Source: Pseudomonadota bacterium (lineage in GTDB: Bacteria > Myxococcota_A > Polyangia > Polyangiales > Polyangiaceae). From it: 13,515 nucleotides of DNA. Position numbers and translations under genes: made by a program. Numbering within the stretch: position 1 is the stretch's first letter; each line of letters begins with the position of its first letter. Below the pieces are notes generated by a model. It had not been told where the DNA came from, ran no database searches, and saw only the letters and a program-made list of their open reading frames with translations. Location: positions 1 to 13,515 of the forward strand of contig JAEXCN010000231.1 in NCBI GenBank assembly GCA_023402175.1. The letters are read 5' to 3'. Positions 1-6,752 of this stretch are shown in pieces.

Positions 1-1
1 G

Positions 2-97
2 GGTCGTCCGGCGGCGACCACCTCCGCGGCCGCACCGGCGCAGCCTTCGGCACCGGCCGAGACGCATGCTCCGAACGGCGCGCCAATCCTGCGGTAG
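2..97 (+). CDS. C-terminal tail of a gene entering from the left (partial)
   Basis: The frame starting at base 2 is open from the window edge to a TAG at 95-97. It encodes 31 residues: an Ala/Pro/Thr/Ser-rich stretch ending in NGAPILR. No domain is visible, so the function cannot be read. The stop lies 15 bases before the GTG of the TPR/PEGA gene, so the two are probably co-transcribed. Pro/Ala-rich tails like this often end large myxobacterial regulatory proteins such as Ser/Thr kinases, and such genes often sit before PEGA genes. That identity is inference only. The codon usage is G/C-ending like the neighbours, which supports real coding rather than spacer. Confidence 0.55.
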   Translation, partial: GRPAATTSAAAPAQPSAPAETHAPNGAPILR

Positions 98-112
98 CAT
101 CGACGCCCAGTC

Positions 113-1111
113 GTGCGAAACGCGGGATCGACACTCATCGCCGTCGCTTGGCTCGCCGCCGCCGTGCTCGCTGCTCCTGCTGCGAGCGCTGACGCTCCGT
201 CCGAGTCCGACGCGCTGATCGCAAAAGGCATCGACCTTCGCGAGAAAGGACGCGACGACGAGGCGCTGACCGTCTTCCGGCAGGCCCTCGCGAAGTCTCC
301 GAGCGCTCGCGCCCGCGCGCAGGTCGGGCTCGCCGAGCAGGCGCTCGGGATGTGGGTCCTTGCTGAAGCGGATCTCTCCGCGGCGCTCGCGGTCGAGGGC
401 GATCCTTGGATCGCGAAGAACAAGTCCGCCCTCGAAGGCGCGCTCTCGGTCGTCCGCCGGCGCATCACGACGCTCGAGGTCCGCGGGGCGGAGCGTGCGG
501 ACGTCTATCTCGACGGCGTGAAGCTCGGCACCGGTGCCGGTCCGTTCCGGGTCGAGGCAGGCAAGCGGACGCTGGAGGTCCGCGCGCCGGGATTCCAGTC
601 GACGACGCGCGCGGTGGAGCTGCCGCCCGGAGGCATCGCCCGCGAGACGGTCACGCTCGTCGCGATGCCCGCGAACGATCCGGCGCCCGCGCAGACGCCG
701 CCGTCGAGGGCCGTCGCGACGACGCCCGAGGATCGCCCGTCCGGGGATCCCGGCGCGGGGCAACGGCTTCTCGGTTGGGCCTTCGTCGGGACCGGAGCGG
801 CACTGCTCGCGACCGGCGGCGTCGGGCTCGTGATCCGACAAGGCATCATCGACGACTACAACGCGAGCTGCCCCGGGCTCGGCGTGGACCAGCCCGCGAG
901 CTGCGAGGATCAGATCAGCTCTGCGAACACGTGGCGGACCGTCTCGATCCTCACGCTCGTCGGAGGCGGCGTGTTCGCGGCCGGCGGCGCCGTGCTCGTC
1001 GCAGCGGCACCGTCGCGCGAAAGCGGGCCCGCCAAGAGCACATCCGGAGCGCGTCGCCGTTTCGCCTGCGCGCCTTCGGCGGGTGGAATCGCGTGCGCGG
1101 GCACGTTCTAG
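113..1111 (+). CDS. Exported TPR/PEGA-domain protein with two C-terminal membrane helices
   Basis: The 332-residue protein starts at GTG 113 with no clear Shine-Dalgarno. A signal peptide is predicted at residues 1-27, with cleavage near ASA-DA. Residues about 30-110 are helical and TPR-like (GIDLREKGRDDEALTVFRQA). Residues about 118-180 form a PEGA-type beta domain, with VYLDGVKLG followed by AGKRTLEVRAPGF. A Pro-rich linker leads to two hydrophobic helices at about 218-242 and 275-300. The loop between them carries C253 and C264, possibly a disulfide. The tail is Arg-rich then Cys/Gly-containing. PEGA domains are surface or periplasmic beta modules; no enzymatic residues are seen. The order matches the protein at 12250-13299, so they are paralogues or share an architecture. 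It probably acts in the cell envelope; its exact role is unknown. Confidence 0.85.
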   Translation: MRNAGSTLIAVAWLAAAVLAAPAASADAPSESDALIAKGIDLREKGRDDEALTVFRQALAKSPSARARAQVGLAEQALGMWVLAEADLSAALAVEGDPWIAKNKSALEGALSVVRRRITTLEVRGAERADVYLDGVKLGTGAGPFRVEAGKRTLEVRAPGFQSTTRAVELPPGGIARETVTLVAMPANDPAPAQTPPSRAVATTPEDRPSGDPGAGQRLLGWAFVGTGAALLATGGVGLVIRQGIIDDYNASCPGLGVDQPASCEDQISSANTWRTVSILTLVGGGVFAAGGAVLVAAAPSRESGPAKSTSGARRRFACAPSAGGIACAGTF

Positions 1112-1128
1112 GCTAACGTCGATCGTCG

Positions 1129-2103
1129 GTGCGCCCGCAACACCTGCCGCTTCATCCGACGCCCGAGCTCTCCGGCGCGCGCGGGCTTCGCGCGGTCGCG
1201 GCAGCCTCGTTCACTCCGCGCGGACCCGGCTACGACCCGCACCTCCGACTGAAGCGGGGCGTCGTGGCGCTGCGCGGAGGCGAGGACGCGCTCCTCGTGA
1301 AGCTGTCTTGGGCTCGCGGAACGGTGCGGATCCACGTCATCGCGCGCGGGACGTGCTCGAGCGAGGACGTCGAAGGGGCGATCACGACGGCCCGCGCGAT
1401 CGCGGCCGTCGACGACGATCCCACCGAGTTCCTCTCCATGGTGCGGGATCACCACGTCCTCGGGCCGCTCTCGCGTCGTGTCGACCCACGGATCGCGTCG
1501 ACGCCGACCGTGTTCGAGAGCTTCGCCGTCGCGGTCGTCGAACAACTGGTGACGGGCTTCGAAGCACGGGCGTCGGTTCGCCGCCTCTGGCAGATTGCAG
1601 GCGAGCTCGTCCCCGACACGAACGTCCGCGCTGCTCCGACCGGCGCCGCCGTGAAGCGCGTGCCGATGTGGAAGATGCACGCGATCGGGATCGGATCGAA
1701 GCGCGCGGTGACGCTGCGCGAGGGCGCCGCGCGTGCGGACGCGCTCGAACGGCTCCGGGCGCATCCGCCGGACGTCGCGCTCGACAAGCTCCAGAGCTTG
1801 CGTGGTGTCGGACCGTGGACGGCGAACGCCGTCGCACGGAGCGGCCTCGGCTGGCCCGACGCGGTCCCCGTCGGCGACTACCACGCGCCGTACACGATCA
1901 CGGCGGCTCTCGGCGGGCCGGACGATCTGACGCGTGACGATCCGCGAGCGGCGGATGCGGCGTTGCTCGAGGTGCTCGAGCCGTTTCGTCCTCACCGCGC
2001 GCGCGTCGCGCTTCTGCTCGAGCAGTACGCTGCGCCCGGCGCTCGGCCTTGGCGTCTGCCGCGGATCGATCCGCACAGGCGCGAGCCGTGGCGCTGGTGG
2101 TAG
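1129..2103 (+). CDS. DNA-3-methyladenine glycosylase, AlkA-like (HhH-GPD superfamily)
   Basis: This 324-residue protein begins at GTG 1129, 17 bases after the previous stop. The helix-hairpin-helix is clear: LQSLRGVGPWTANAVA, with the G226-V-G228 hairpin. It is followed by the Gly/Pro-rich loop and the catalytic aspartate D250 in VPVGDYHAP, which aligns with the essential Asp of AlkA. Residues about 1-110 correspond to the AlkA-type N-terminal beta domain. The C-terminus (RIDPHRREPWRW) is typical of the actinobacterial/myxobacterial branch. The enzyme removes alkylated bases such as 3-methyladenine by cleaving the N-glycosidic bond, starting base-excision repair in the cytoplasm. No Fe-S cysteine cluster is present, so it is not MutY/Nth-like. 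It lies close to the XPB/Bax1-like repair genes but is separated from them by an opposing gene. Substrate range cannot be read from sequence. Confidence 0.9.
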   Translation: MRPQHLPLHPTPELSGARGLRAVAAASFTPRGPGYDPHLRLKRGVVALRGGEDALLVKLSWARGTVRIHVIARGTCSSEDVEGAITTARAIAAVDDDPTEFLSMVRDHHVLGPLSRRVDPRIASTPTVFESFAVAVVEQLVTGFEARASVRRLWQIAGELVPDTNVRAAPTGAAVKRVPMWKMHAIGIGSKRAVTLREGAARADALERLRAHPPDVALDKLQSLRGVGPWTANAVARSGLGWPDAVPVGDYHAPYTITAALGGPDDLTRDDPRAADAALLEVLEPFRPHRARVALLLEQYAAPGARPWRLPRIDPHRREPWRWW

Positions 2104-2104
2104 C

Positions 2105-2689
2105 TCACTTGAGGCACTCGATTCGGTAGATCCTCCGGCCGTCCGCGGTGAACCGATACGGCGGATCGCACGACGCCGTCGGCGCCGGAGGATCGATCGG
2201 CGCTTCGCGTACCGTGCGGACCGCACGCGCGCGGAGCTCACGCGCGACGCGTCGATTCTCCACTGCCGAGCGCCGCTTTGCGCTCGCCTCGGCTTCGCTC
2301 ACGGCGAGGTCTGCCTCGAGGTCTTCCGCGCGTGAGACGAGCGCCTCGCGATCGTCGCCGGCCGCGCGATCGGCACGATCGCGGGCGGCCTTCGCGCTCG
2401 CGCGCAGCGCGGGAATACGCGTGGCGAGCTCGTTCGCGGTCTTCTCGTCGGACGTGGCCGCCTCGTCGAGGAGCCGTGCGCGGGCGAGCAAGTCGCGGGC
2501 ATGCGCGACCGGCGACTCGTCGCTCGTCGTCGAACGCGAGGTCGTCGAAAGCGAGGTCGACGCCGTGCTCGCGCCCCATGTCTGCGGCGCCGCCGCGGGG
2601 CCAGGCGTGCACGGTCCGTCGGCGAGCGACGGACGTACAGCGAGCGCGGAGGCACCCAGGACGGCGGCGATGACGAAGGAACGGCGCAT
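2105..2689 (-). CDS. Exported coiled-coil protein with C-terminal CDPPY...ECL motif
   Basis: The frame is open from 2725, but the likely start is the ATG at 2689. It immediately precedes a good signal peptide (MRRSFVIAAVLGASALA, cleavage near SLA-DG), giving 194 residues. After a Ser/Thr-rich stretch, residues about 60-160 are Ala/Arg/Glu-rich, without proline, and form a predicted coiled coil. The protein ends with CDPPYRFTADGRRIYRIECL, with C174 and C192 able to pair. I recall similar Cys-PPY-...-ECL endings on other exported myxobacterial proteins, but cannot verify this here. Function is unknown; a periplasmic or surface structural role is inferred. Its stop lies one base from the glycosylase stop, so the two genes converge with no terminator space. 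It diverges from the XPB-like gene. Confidence 0.75.
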   Translation of the reverse strand: MRRSFVIAAVLGASALAVRPSLADGPCTPGPAAAPQTWGASTASTSLSTTSRSTTSDESPVAHARDLLARARLLDEAATSDEKTANELATRIPALRASAKAARDRADRAAGDDREALVSRAEDLEADLAVSEAEASAKRRSAVENRRVARELRARAVRTVREAPIDPPAPTASCDPPYRFTADGRRIYRIECLK

Positions 2690-2697
2690 CGTCCAAC

Positions 2698-2725
2698 ATT
2701 CTACGGGAGAACGCCGCACCGCCAA
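2698..2725 (-). promoter_or_regulatory. Candidate sigma70-type promoter for the coiled-coil protein gene
   Basis: Read on the minus strand, TTGGCG (2725-2720) is separated by 16 bases from TAGAAT (2703-2698). Transcription would start near 2691, one or two bases before the ATG at 2689, giving a leaderless or nearly leaderless mRNA. There is no Shine-Dalgarno upstream of that ATG, which fits. The match is by eye only; hexamers like these can occur by chance. Confidence 0.35.
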
Positions 2726-2740
2726 CAGGGTGGCCTGGGG

Positions 2741-2776
2741 CCGGCCCGCGCCTGGCCCGGGCCAGGGTCCGGCCGG
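2741..2776. promoter_or_regulatory. 36-bp imperfect palindrome in divergent gap (candidate operator)
   Basis: A perfect 16-bp palindrome, cctggcccgggccagg (2751-2766), is flanked by ccggcc (2741-2746) and ggccgg (2771-2776), centred on the same axis (2758.5). It sits between divergent genes, so a binding site is likelier than a terminator. Its core tggcccgggcca recurs at 6669-6680. Confidence 0.5.
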
Positions 2777-2836
2777 TCCAACTCCGCGGAATCTCGCTCT
2801 CGCGCCGTCGGCACGGTTCGTTCAACGCGGCGCGCG

Positions 2837-4273
2837 ATGGCGGCGATGGGAGCATCCGGGCGCGAGTCACCTCAACCGAGCAGCATCGTCTTCACGGGCG
2901 GCACGCTCCTCGTCGATGGCCCTGCAGGGGACGCGCCCGGCACGGTCTGGGACGAGCGCGCTGGGAAACGCCGCGCACCGGCGTATCTCTTCGCAGACAT
3001 CGCGGCGCGGGCCGACGCACGCGGGGAGAAGCTCGCCGGCGACCTGCGAGAGCGCTGGCCGGCATCGCCGCGGTCGTGGGCCGAGCTCGGCCTGCGGAGC
3101 TATCAGGAGGCTGCGCTCTCGGCCTGGATGAAGGCGGGCCGCCGCGGGATCATCGCGCTGCCGACGGGGGCAGGGAAGACGAGGGTGGCCCTCGCGGCGA
3201 TCCTCGCTTGCGGCGTCCCGGCGGTGGTGCTGTGCCCGACGCGAGCGCTCATGGCCGCGTGGGCGTCGGAGCTCGGCGCAACGCTGGGAGAACGGATCGG
3301 AATCGTCGGCGACGGTGAACGAACGATCGAGCGTGTCACGGTGATGACCTTCGAGAGCGCGTATCGGCGCCTCGACGGCGTGGGCGATCGGTTCGGGCTC
3401 CTGGTCGTCGACGAGGTCCACCATTTCGCGAGCGGCGCGCGCGCAGAGGCTCTCGAGGCATGTGCTGCACCCGCGCGCCTCGGACTCTCCGCCACGGCAC
3501 CTGCGCCGGGCACGGAAGGGGCGCTTCGGCTGTCCGAGCTCGTCGGCTCCATCGTCATGGAGGTGTCGGTCGCGGAGCTCGCGGGCAAACATCTCGCGGA
3601 CCTCACCGTGATCCGCATTCCTGTCGACCTGGATGCCGACGAGCGAGAGCGCTACGAGCGGCTCTCGCGTCCGTTTGCTACTCTCCGCCGGCTGTTCTTC
3701 CGCCGGCACTGGGGCGCGACGTACGAAGAGATGCTGCGCGTCCTCGGCAGTACGCCGGAGGGACGATCCACGCTCCGGGATCACAGCCAGGCCGTTCAGC
3801 TCGCGTGTTTCCCGAACGCGAAGCGAGCCATCGTCTCCAGCCTGCTCGTAAGGCATCGGCGGGACCGAAGCATCGTCTTCACGGCACGCGTCGAGGACGC
3901 GTACGACGTCGCAGAGCGGGACTTGATCCCGGTCATCACAGGCGAGGTCGGCGCGCGCGAACGCGAGCGCATCCTCACGAAGTTCCGCGACGGACGCCTT
4001 CGCGCGGTCGCGTCGGCGCGCGTCTTGAACGAGGGGATCGACGTCCCCGACGCGCGCATCGCGATCGTGGCGAGCGGAGCCCTCGGCGCCCGCGAGCACG
4101 TCCAGCGCGTCGGTCGCGTGCTCCGGCCGGCGCCTGGGAAGCGCGCGCTCGTGTACGAGCTCGTGACGCGGGACACCGTCGACGAACGGCACGCGCGAAC
4201 GCGCGGGTTGTTCGCGCGCTCGGAGGCCGACGCTCACGAACGAGCCGGAGGGGACCATGCTGCTGCCGTTTGA
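2837..4273 (+). CDS. XPB/Rad25-family superfamily 2 DNA helicase
   Basis: The likely start is ATG 2837 (478 residues); ATG 2846 is an alternative and neither has a clear Shine-Dalgarno. The N-terminus carries the short XPB damage-recognition signature: FTGGTLL, then TVWDERAGKRRAPAY. Helicase motifs follow in order: Walker A PTGAGKT (109-115, K114), DEVHH (192-196), SAT (218-220), motif V VLNEGIDVP (396-404) and motif VI QRVGR (423-427). A thumb-like insertion lies between the RecA-like domains (around RLFFRRHW). Archaeal and bacterial XPB proteins are 3'-5' helicase/translocases of similar length, acting in excision repair. The XPB hallmark RED motif, expected just after SAT, reads APAPGTE here and is missing. 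The 3' end overlaps the DUF790/Bax1-like gene by 17 bp, indicating coupled expression of a helicase-nuclease pair. Confidence 0.92.
   Translation: MAAMGASGRESPQPSSIVFTGGTLLVDGPAGDAPGTVWDERAGKRRAPAYLFADIAARADARGEKLAGDLRERWPASPRSWAELGLRSYQEAALSAWMKAGRRGIIALPTGAGKTRVALAAILACGVPAVVLCPTRALMAAWASELGATLGERIGIVGDGERTIERVTVMTFESAYRRLDGVGDRFGLLVVDEVHHFASGARAEALEACAAPARLGLSATAPAPGTEGALRLSELVGSIVMEVSVAELAGKHLADLTVIRIPVDLDADERERYERLSRPFATLRRLFFRRHWGATYEEMLRVLGSTPEGRSTLRDHSQAVQLACFPNAKRAIVSSLLVRHRRDRSIVFTARVEDAYDVAERDLIPVITGEVGARERERILTKFRDGRLRAVASARVLNEGIDVPDARIAIVASGALGAREHVQRVGRVLRPAPGKRALVYELVTRDTVDERHARTRGLFARSEADAHERAGGDHAAAV
4247..4252 (+). promoter_or_regulatory. Shine-Dalgarno of the Bax1-like gene, inside the helicase gene
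   Basis: GGAGGG lies four bases before the ATG at 4257 (GGAGGGG, then ACC). It fixes that start codon and puts translation initiation inside the end of the helicase frame, as expected for translational coupling. Confidence 0.75.
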
Positions 4274-5546
4274 CTGCTTGGCGTACAAGGTCATGGACGG
4301 CCGCGTGCTGCCGAGCTGGCTCGGCGAAGCCGACGAGGCTTTCGTGGCGAGCGTCCTCGAGTGCGTCGCCGATTTCGCCGGTTTACCGGTCGGGGACGCA
4401 GACGCGGTTGCCCCAAGCGCCCTCGCGCGAGCGGCGCAGGCCGCGAAGATGCCGGTGCGGATCGCCGAGGCGATCTGGGCGATCGAGCGCCGGCGCTGGG
4501 ACACGAAGATCGACGCACCGGTGGAGCCGCAAGCGCTTCGTGACCTCGTCTTCGAGCTCGGTGCGCGTCTGCCGCGGGACGAGGCGCTCGCCGAGGCCGC
4601 GCGCCGCCTCGCGATTGCGTCGGGGGTCGTGGTCGGGAGCCTCTTTGCCGACCGGCAGACGCGAAGGCTCCTCGTTGCCCCGGAGCAGCCGGTACGTCCG
4701 CTCGACGTCGTCGCCCGCTACAACCTGGCGCTCGCGCAGGCGCTCCTCGCGCGCTCGATGGAGGTGCAGGCGACGATCCGCGGCGATGCGGCCGCGATCA
4801 TCGCAGCGGCGAAGCGCGACGGTCTCTTGGCGCGCTTCGACGTCGACGGTGACGTCACGCGCCTGACGCTGGCGGGGCCACTCGCCATCTTCCACGACAC
4901 CGCGAAGTACGGACGGCTCATCGCCCGCTTCGTCCCGGCGCTCGTCGCGGCACCTGCCTGGTCGATCCGCGCGAGGGTGACCCTCGGTCCGCAGAGCGCG
5001 GAGCTCTGCCTCGATCACCAGGGCGCGATCGCGTTCGCCGCGACGATCCCCGCCGCGCCCGACGGTCGGCTCGCGCGTCGTGTCGCTCGGGCGCTGCGCG
5101 CGGCAGGGGTGTCCGTCGACCTCAACCCGCCCGTCGTCCGGGCGGGGGCGTCTCTCGTGATCCCCGACTTCGCGCTCGAGTCGCCCCATGGCCGGGTGCT
5201 CGTCGACATCGTGCCGTTCGCCACGCCGGAGTATCTCGATTGCAAGCTCGCGGCGATCGAGCAGGTCGGGGTGCCGATGCTCGTCTGCGTCGACGAGCGG
5301 TTCGTGTCCAAGGCGTCGCCGTTCATCGTGGCCTACCGTGGAGAGGTCGACCCGTTCGCGCTCTACGCCGCCGCGCTCCGAGCGCTCGGCGAGCCGGTCA
5401 TGCCCTCGTACGAGGCTTCGACCGTGCCGCGGCCTTCTTCGCCTCCGCCGCCGTCTGCTTCTTCGCGGTCCGACGCGCCGCCGGAGGAGCCTCCGCCGGG
5501 TGGGCCTTCGCCGGGTGGGTCTTCGCCGCGGCCTTCCCCAGCTTGA
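4257..5546 (+). CDS. DUF790 family protein, Bax1-like nuclease partner of XPB
   Basis: The 429-residue protein begins at ATG 4257 with a strong Shine-Dalgarno. Its N-terminus (AYKVMDGRVLPSWL) fits the DUF790/Bax1 start. The middle has VARYNLALAQALL (about 151-163) and the family block LAGPLAIFHDTAKYGRL (about 206-222), followed by the LVAAPAWSIRARV strand. The nuclease-like region holds IPDF (D304), VDI (D317) and YLDCKL (K330), a PD-(D/E)xK-like set. In archaea Bax1 binds XPB and cuts DNA unwound by it. Two points are odd. The acidic residue usually expected in the helix before this region is replaced by RLARRVARAL, and the usual Glu at the VDI position is Asp. The last ~50 residues are Pro/Ser/Gly-rich and overlap the opposite gene, so they may be a late extension. 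Nuclease activity is not assured. Confidence 0.85.
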   Translation: MLLPFDCLAYKVMDGRVLPSWLGEADEAFVASVLECVADFAGLPVGDADAVAPSALARAAQAAKMPVRIAEAIWAIERRRWDTKIDAPVEPQALRDLVFELGARLPRDEALAEAARRLAIASGVVVGSLFADRQTRRLLVAPEQPVRPLDVVARYNLALAQALLARSMEVQATIRGDAAAIIAAAKRDGLLARFDVDGDVTRLTLAGPLAIFHDTAKYGRLIARFVPALVAAPAWSIRARVTLGPQSAELCLDHQGAIAFAATIPAAPDGRLARRVARALRAAGVSVDLNPPVVRAGASLVIPDFALESPHGRVLVDIVPFATPEYLDCKLAAIEQVGVPMLVCVDERFVSKASPFIVAYRGEVDPFALYAAALRALGEPVMPSYEASTVPRPSSPPPPSASSRSDAPPEEPPPGGPSPGGSSPRPSPA

Positions 5547-6594
5547 GCAGCGTCTGCTCGACCTCTTCGGCAGAGAGCTCGCCGACGATGCGAGCGCTCG
5601 AACAAAACGCCTCGAACGACGGCGCGATCGGGATCGGACGAGCACGCGGCGCGTCTTGGACGAGCACGACGCGCTGTTTGCCGGGTCCGGTCGGGATGTC
5701 GGCGGGGATCCCTTCCACGGGGATCGAGTGATCGGTGTCGTCGGGATCCGTCGGCGTCACCGAGCCGTCCGGACCAAGCGCCGTCCAGGCGACGAGATGG
5801 AACGGCACCACGACCGAAGACGCGCTCTTCGGCGGCTCAGTGCCCGCGTGAATCGCCGCGATCGCCTTCGGGTCGGGGCGCTTGCCCCGCAAGCGGCGCT
5901 TCTTTGGATCGCCGACGATGAGGTCGGCCAGCAAGACGTAGAGCTCGGCGTTGGAGGGCATCGCATCGACGGCGACGCGCCAGCCGAGACCGGCCTCCGG
6001 CGCGAGGACGAGCAGGATCTCGTCGTCGACGATCCGGAGTGCCTGGAGGAGGTAGCCGATTTCGGCGACCGCATCCGAGAGCGGCCAGCACGCTTCGGCG
6101 AGCGACTCGTTCTTCCGAGCGCGGGCCCGCAGCTTCTTCGAGCGCGTGAGGCAGGCGACGGCGGCGAGGCAGCGCGACGGCGAAGCCTTCCAGGCTTCGG
6201 CTTCGCCAGGCATCTTCTTCGCGACCGCTGCGCCGGAATGCTCGATCGCGGCGTCGAGGTGATGGTCCTTGGCCCGCTTCACGACCGCGCTGGCGAACGC
6301 CGTCGCACGCTCGAGCAGACCAGTGAGATCTTGGCTGACCGCCGGCCACGCGAGCTCCGGCGAGGCGCCACCTTCGACGAGCGCGCCGAGCGCGAGCGAC
6401 AGGATTTGGGCGCCGCGACCGTCGACCTTCCCGAGCGCGCGTCCGAGCGTCCGGAGCGCGGCATCCTGCTCGGACTTCTTGGCGTCGTGGAAGCCGTCGA
6501 GGACCTTCTGCACGATCGGCTTGAGGCCACGCGGATCGACGTGGCTCGTTGCTGCGCCCACGAGAGCATCCACTGCCCGAGCGAGATCGATCAT
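5398..6594 (-). CDS. Uncharacterised helical protein with Lys/Ala-rich tail
   Basis: The likely start is ATG 6594 (MIDLARAVDALV), giving 398 residues; the frame stays open upstream to 6999 but that part lies in a divergent gap and the next gene. No signal peptide or membrane segment is visible, so the protein is probably cytoplasmic. Residues about 1-190 are Ala/Leu-rich and helical. Residues about 190-320 look alpha/beta, with VVVPFHLVAWTALGPDG, an Asp/Thr-rich loop and PIPIAPSFEAFC; this faintly recalls SMI1/KNR4-type domains, but I would not assign it. The tail repeats HPA units (KTHPAKAHPAEA) and ends in a Lys/Arg/Ala-rich stretch that could touch nucleic acid. Its 3' 149 bp overlap the Bax1-like gene tail to tail. 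Function is unknown. Confidence 0.75.
   Translation of the reverse strand: MIDLARAVDALVGAATSHVDPRGLKPIVQKVLDGFHDAKKSEQDAALRTLGRALGKVDGRGAQILSLALGALVEGGASPELAWPAVSQDLTGLLERATAFASAVVKRAKDHHLDAAIEHSGAAVAKKMPGEAEAWKASPSRCLAAVACLTRSKKLRARARKNESLAEACWPLSDAVAEIGYLLQALRIVDDEILLVLAPEAGLGWRVAVDAMPSNAELYVLLADLIVGDPKKRRLRGKRPDPKAIAAIHAGTEPPKSASSVVVPFHLVAWTALGPDGSVTPTDPDDTDHSIPVEGIPADIPTGPGKQRVVLVQDAPRARPIPIAPSFEAFCSSARIVGELSAEEVEQTLLKLGKAAAKTHPAKAHPAEAPPAARRTAKKQTAAEAKKAAARSKPRTRA
5494..5535. repeat. 15-bp tandem repeat at overlapping gene ends
   Basis: cgccgggtgggcctt (5494-5508) is followed by a near-identical copy (5509-5523, one base different) and a degenerate third (from 5524). The unit length is a multiple of three, so it encodes PGGPS-like units on the plus strand and the HPA units on the minus strand without breaking either frame. 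Unit slippage probably lengthened both tails. Confidence 0.65.
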
Positions 6595-6645
6595 GACGCC
6601 CCGAATACAGCTTCGCTGCTGCGCATACAACGCTTTCGATTGGGA

Positions 6646-6680
6646 CTGGCCCCGCGCCTGGCCCGATCTGGCCCGGGCCA
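6646..6680. promoter_or_regulatory. Triple CTGGCCC motif and palindrome in divergent gap (candidate operator)
   Basis: CTGGCCC occurs at 6646, 6658 and 6668, spaced 12 and 10 bases. The last forms the 12-bp palindrome tggcccgggcca (6669-6680). The palindrome and the 15-mer cccgcgcctggcccg (6651-6665) both recur in the gap at 2745-2766. The palindrome centre is 78.5 bases before ATG 6753, the same distance as the other copy from ATG 2837. Confidence 0.45.
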
Positions 6681-6752
6681 CCCTCCGCCGACGCGAAGCC
6701 GTCGATATTGCACGACCGACGTCGCGGCACGGAGCTTGTGTACGGGCCCCGC

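Noticed and set aside
1108..2241. Minus-strand open frame opposite the glycosylase
   Set aside because: Arg-rich with no motif; the plus strand has a complete HhH-GPD protein.
2867..4504. Long minus-strand open frame (545 codons) opposite the helicase
   Set aside because: Arg/Ala/His-rich shadow of the XPB gene; no domain, and the plus strand carries all helicase motifs.
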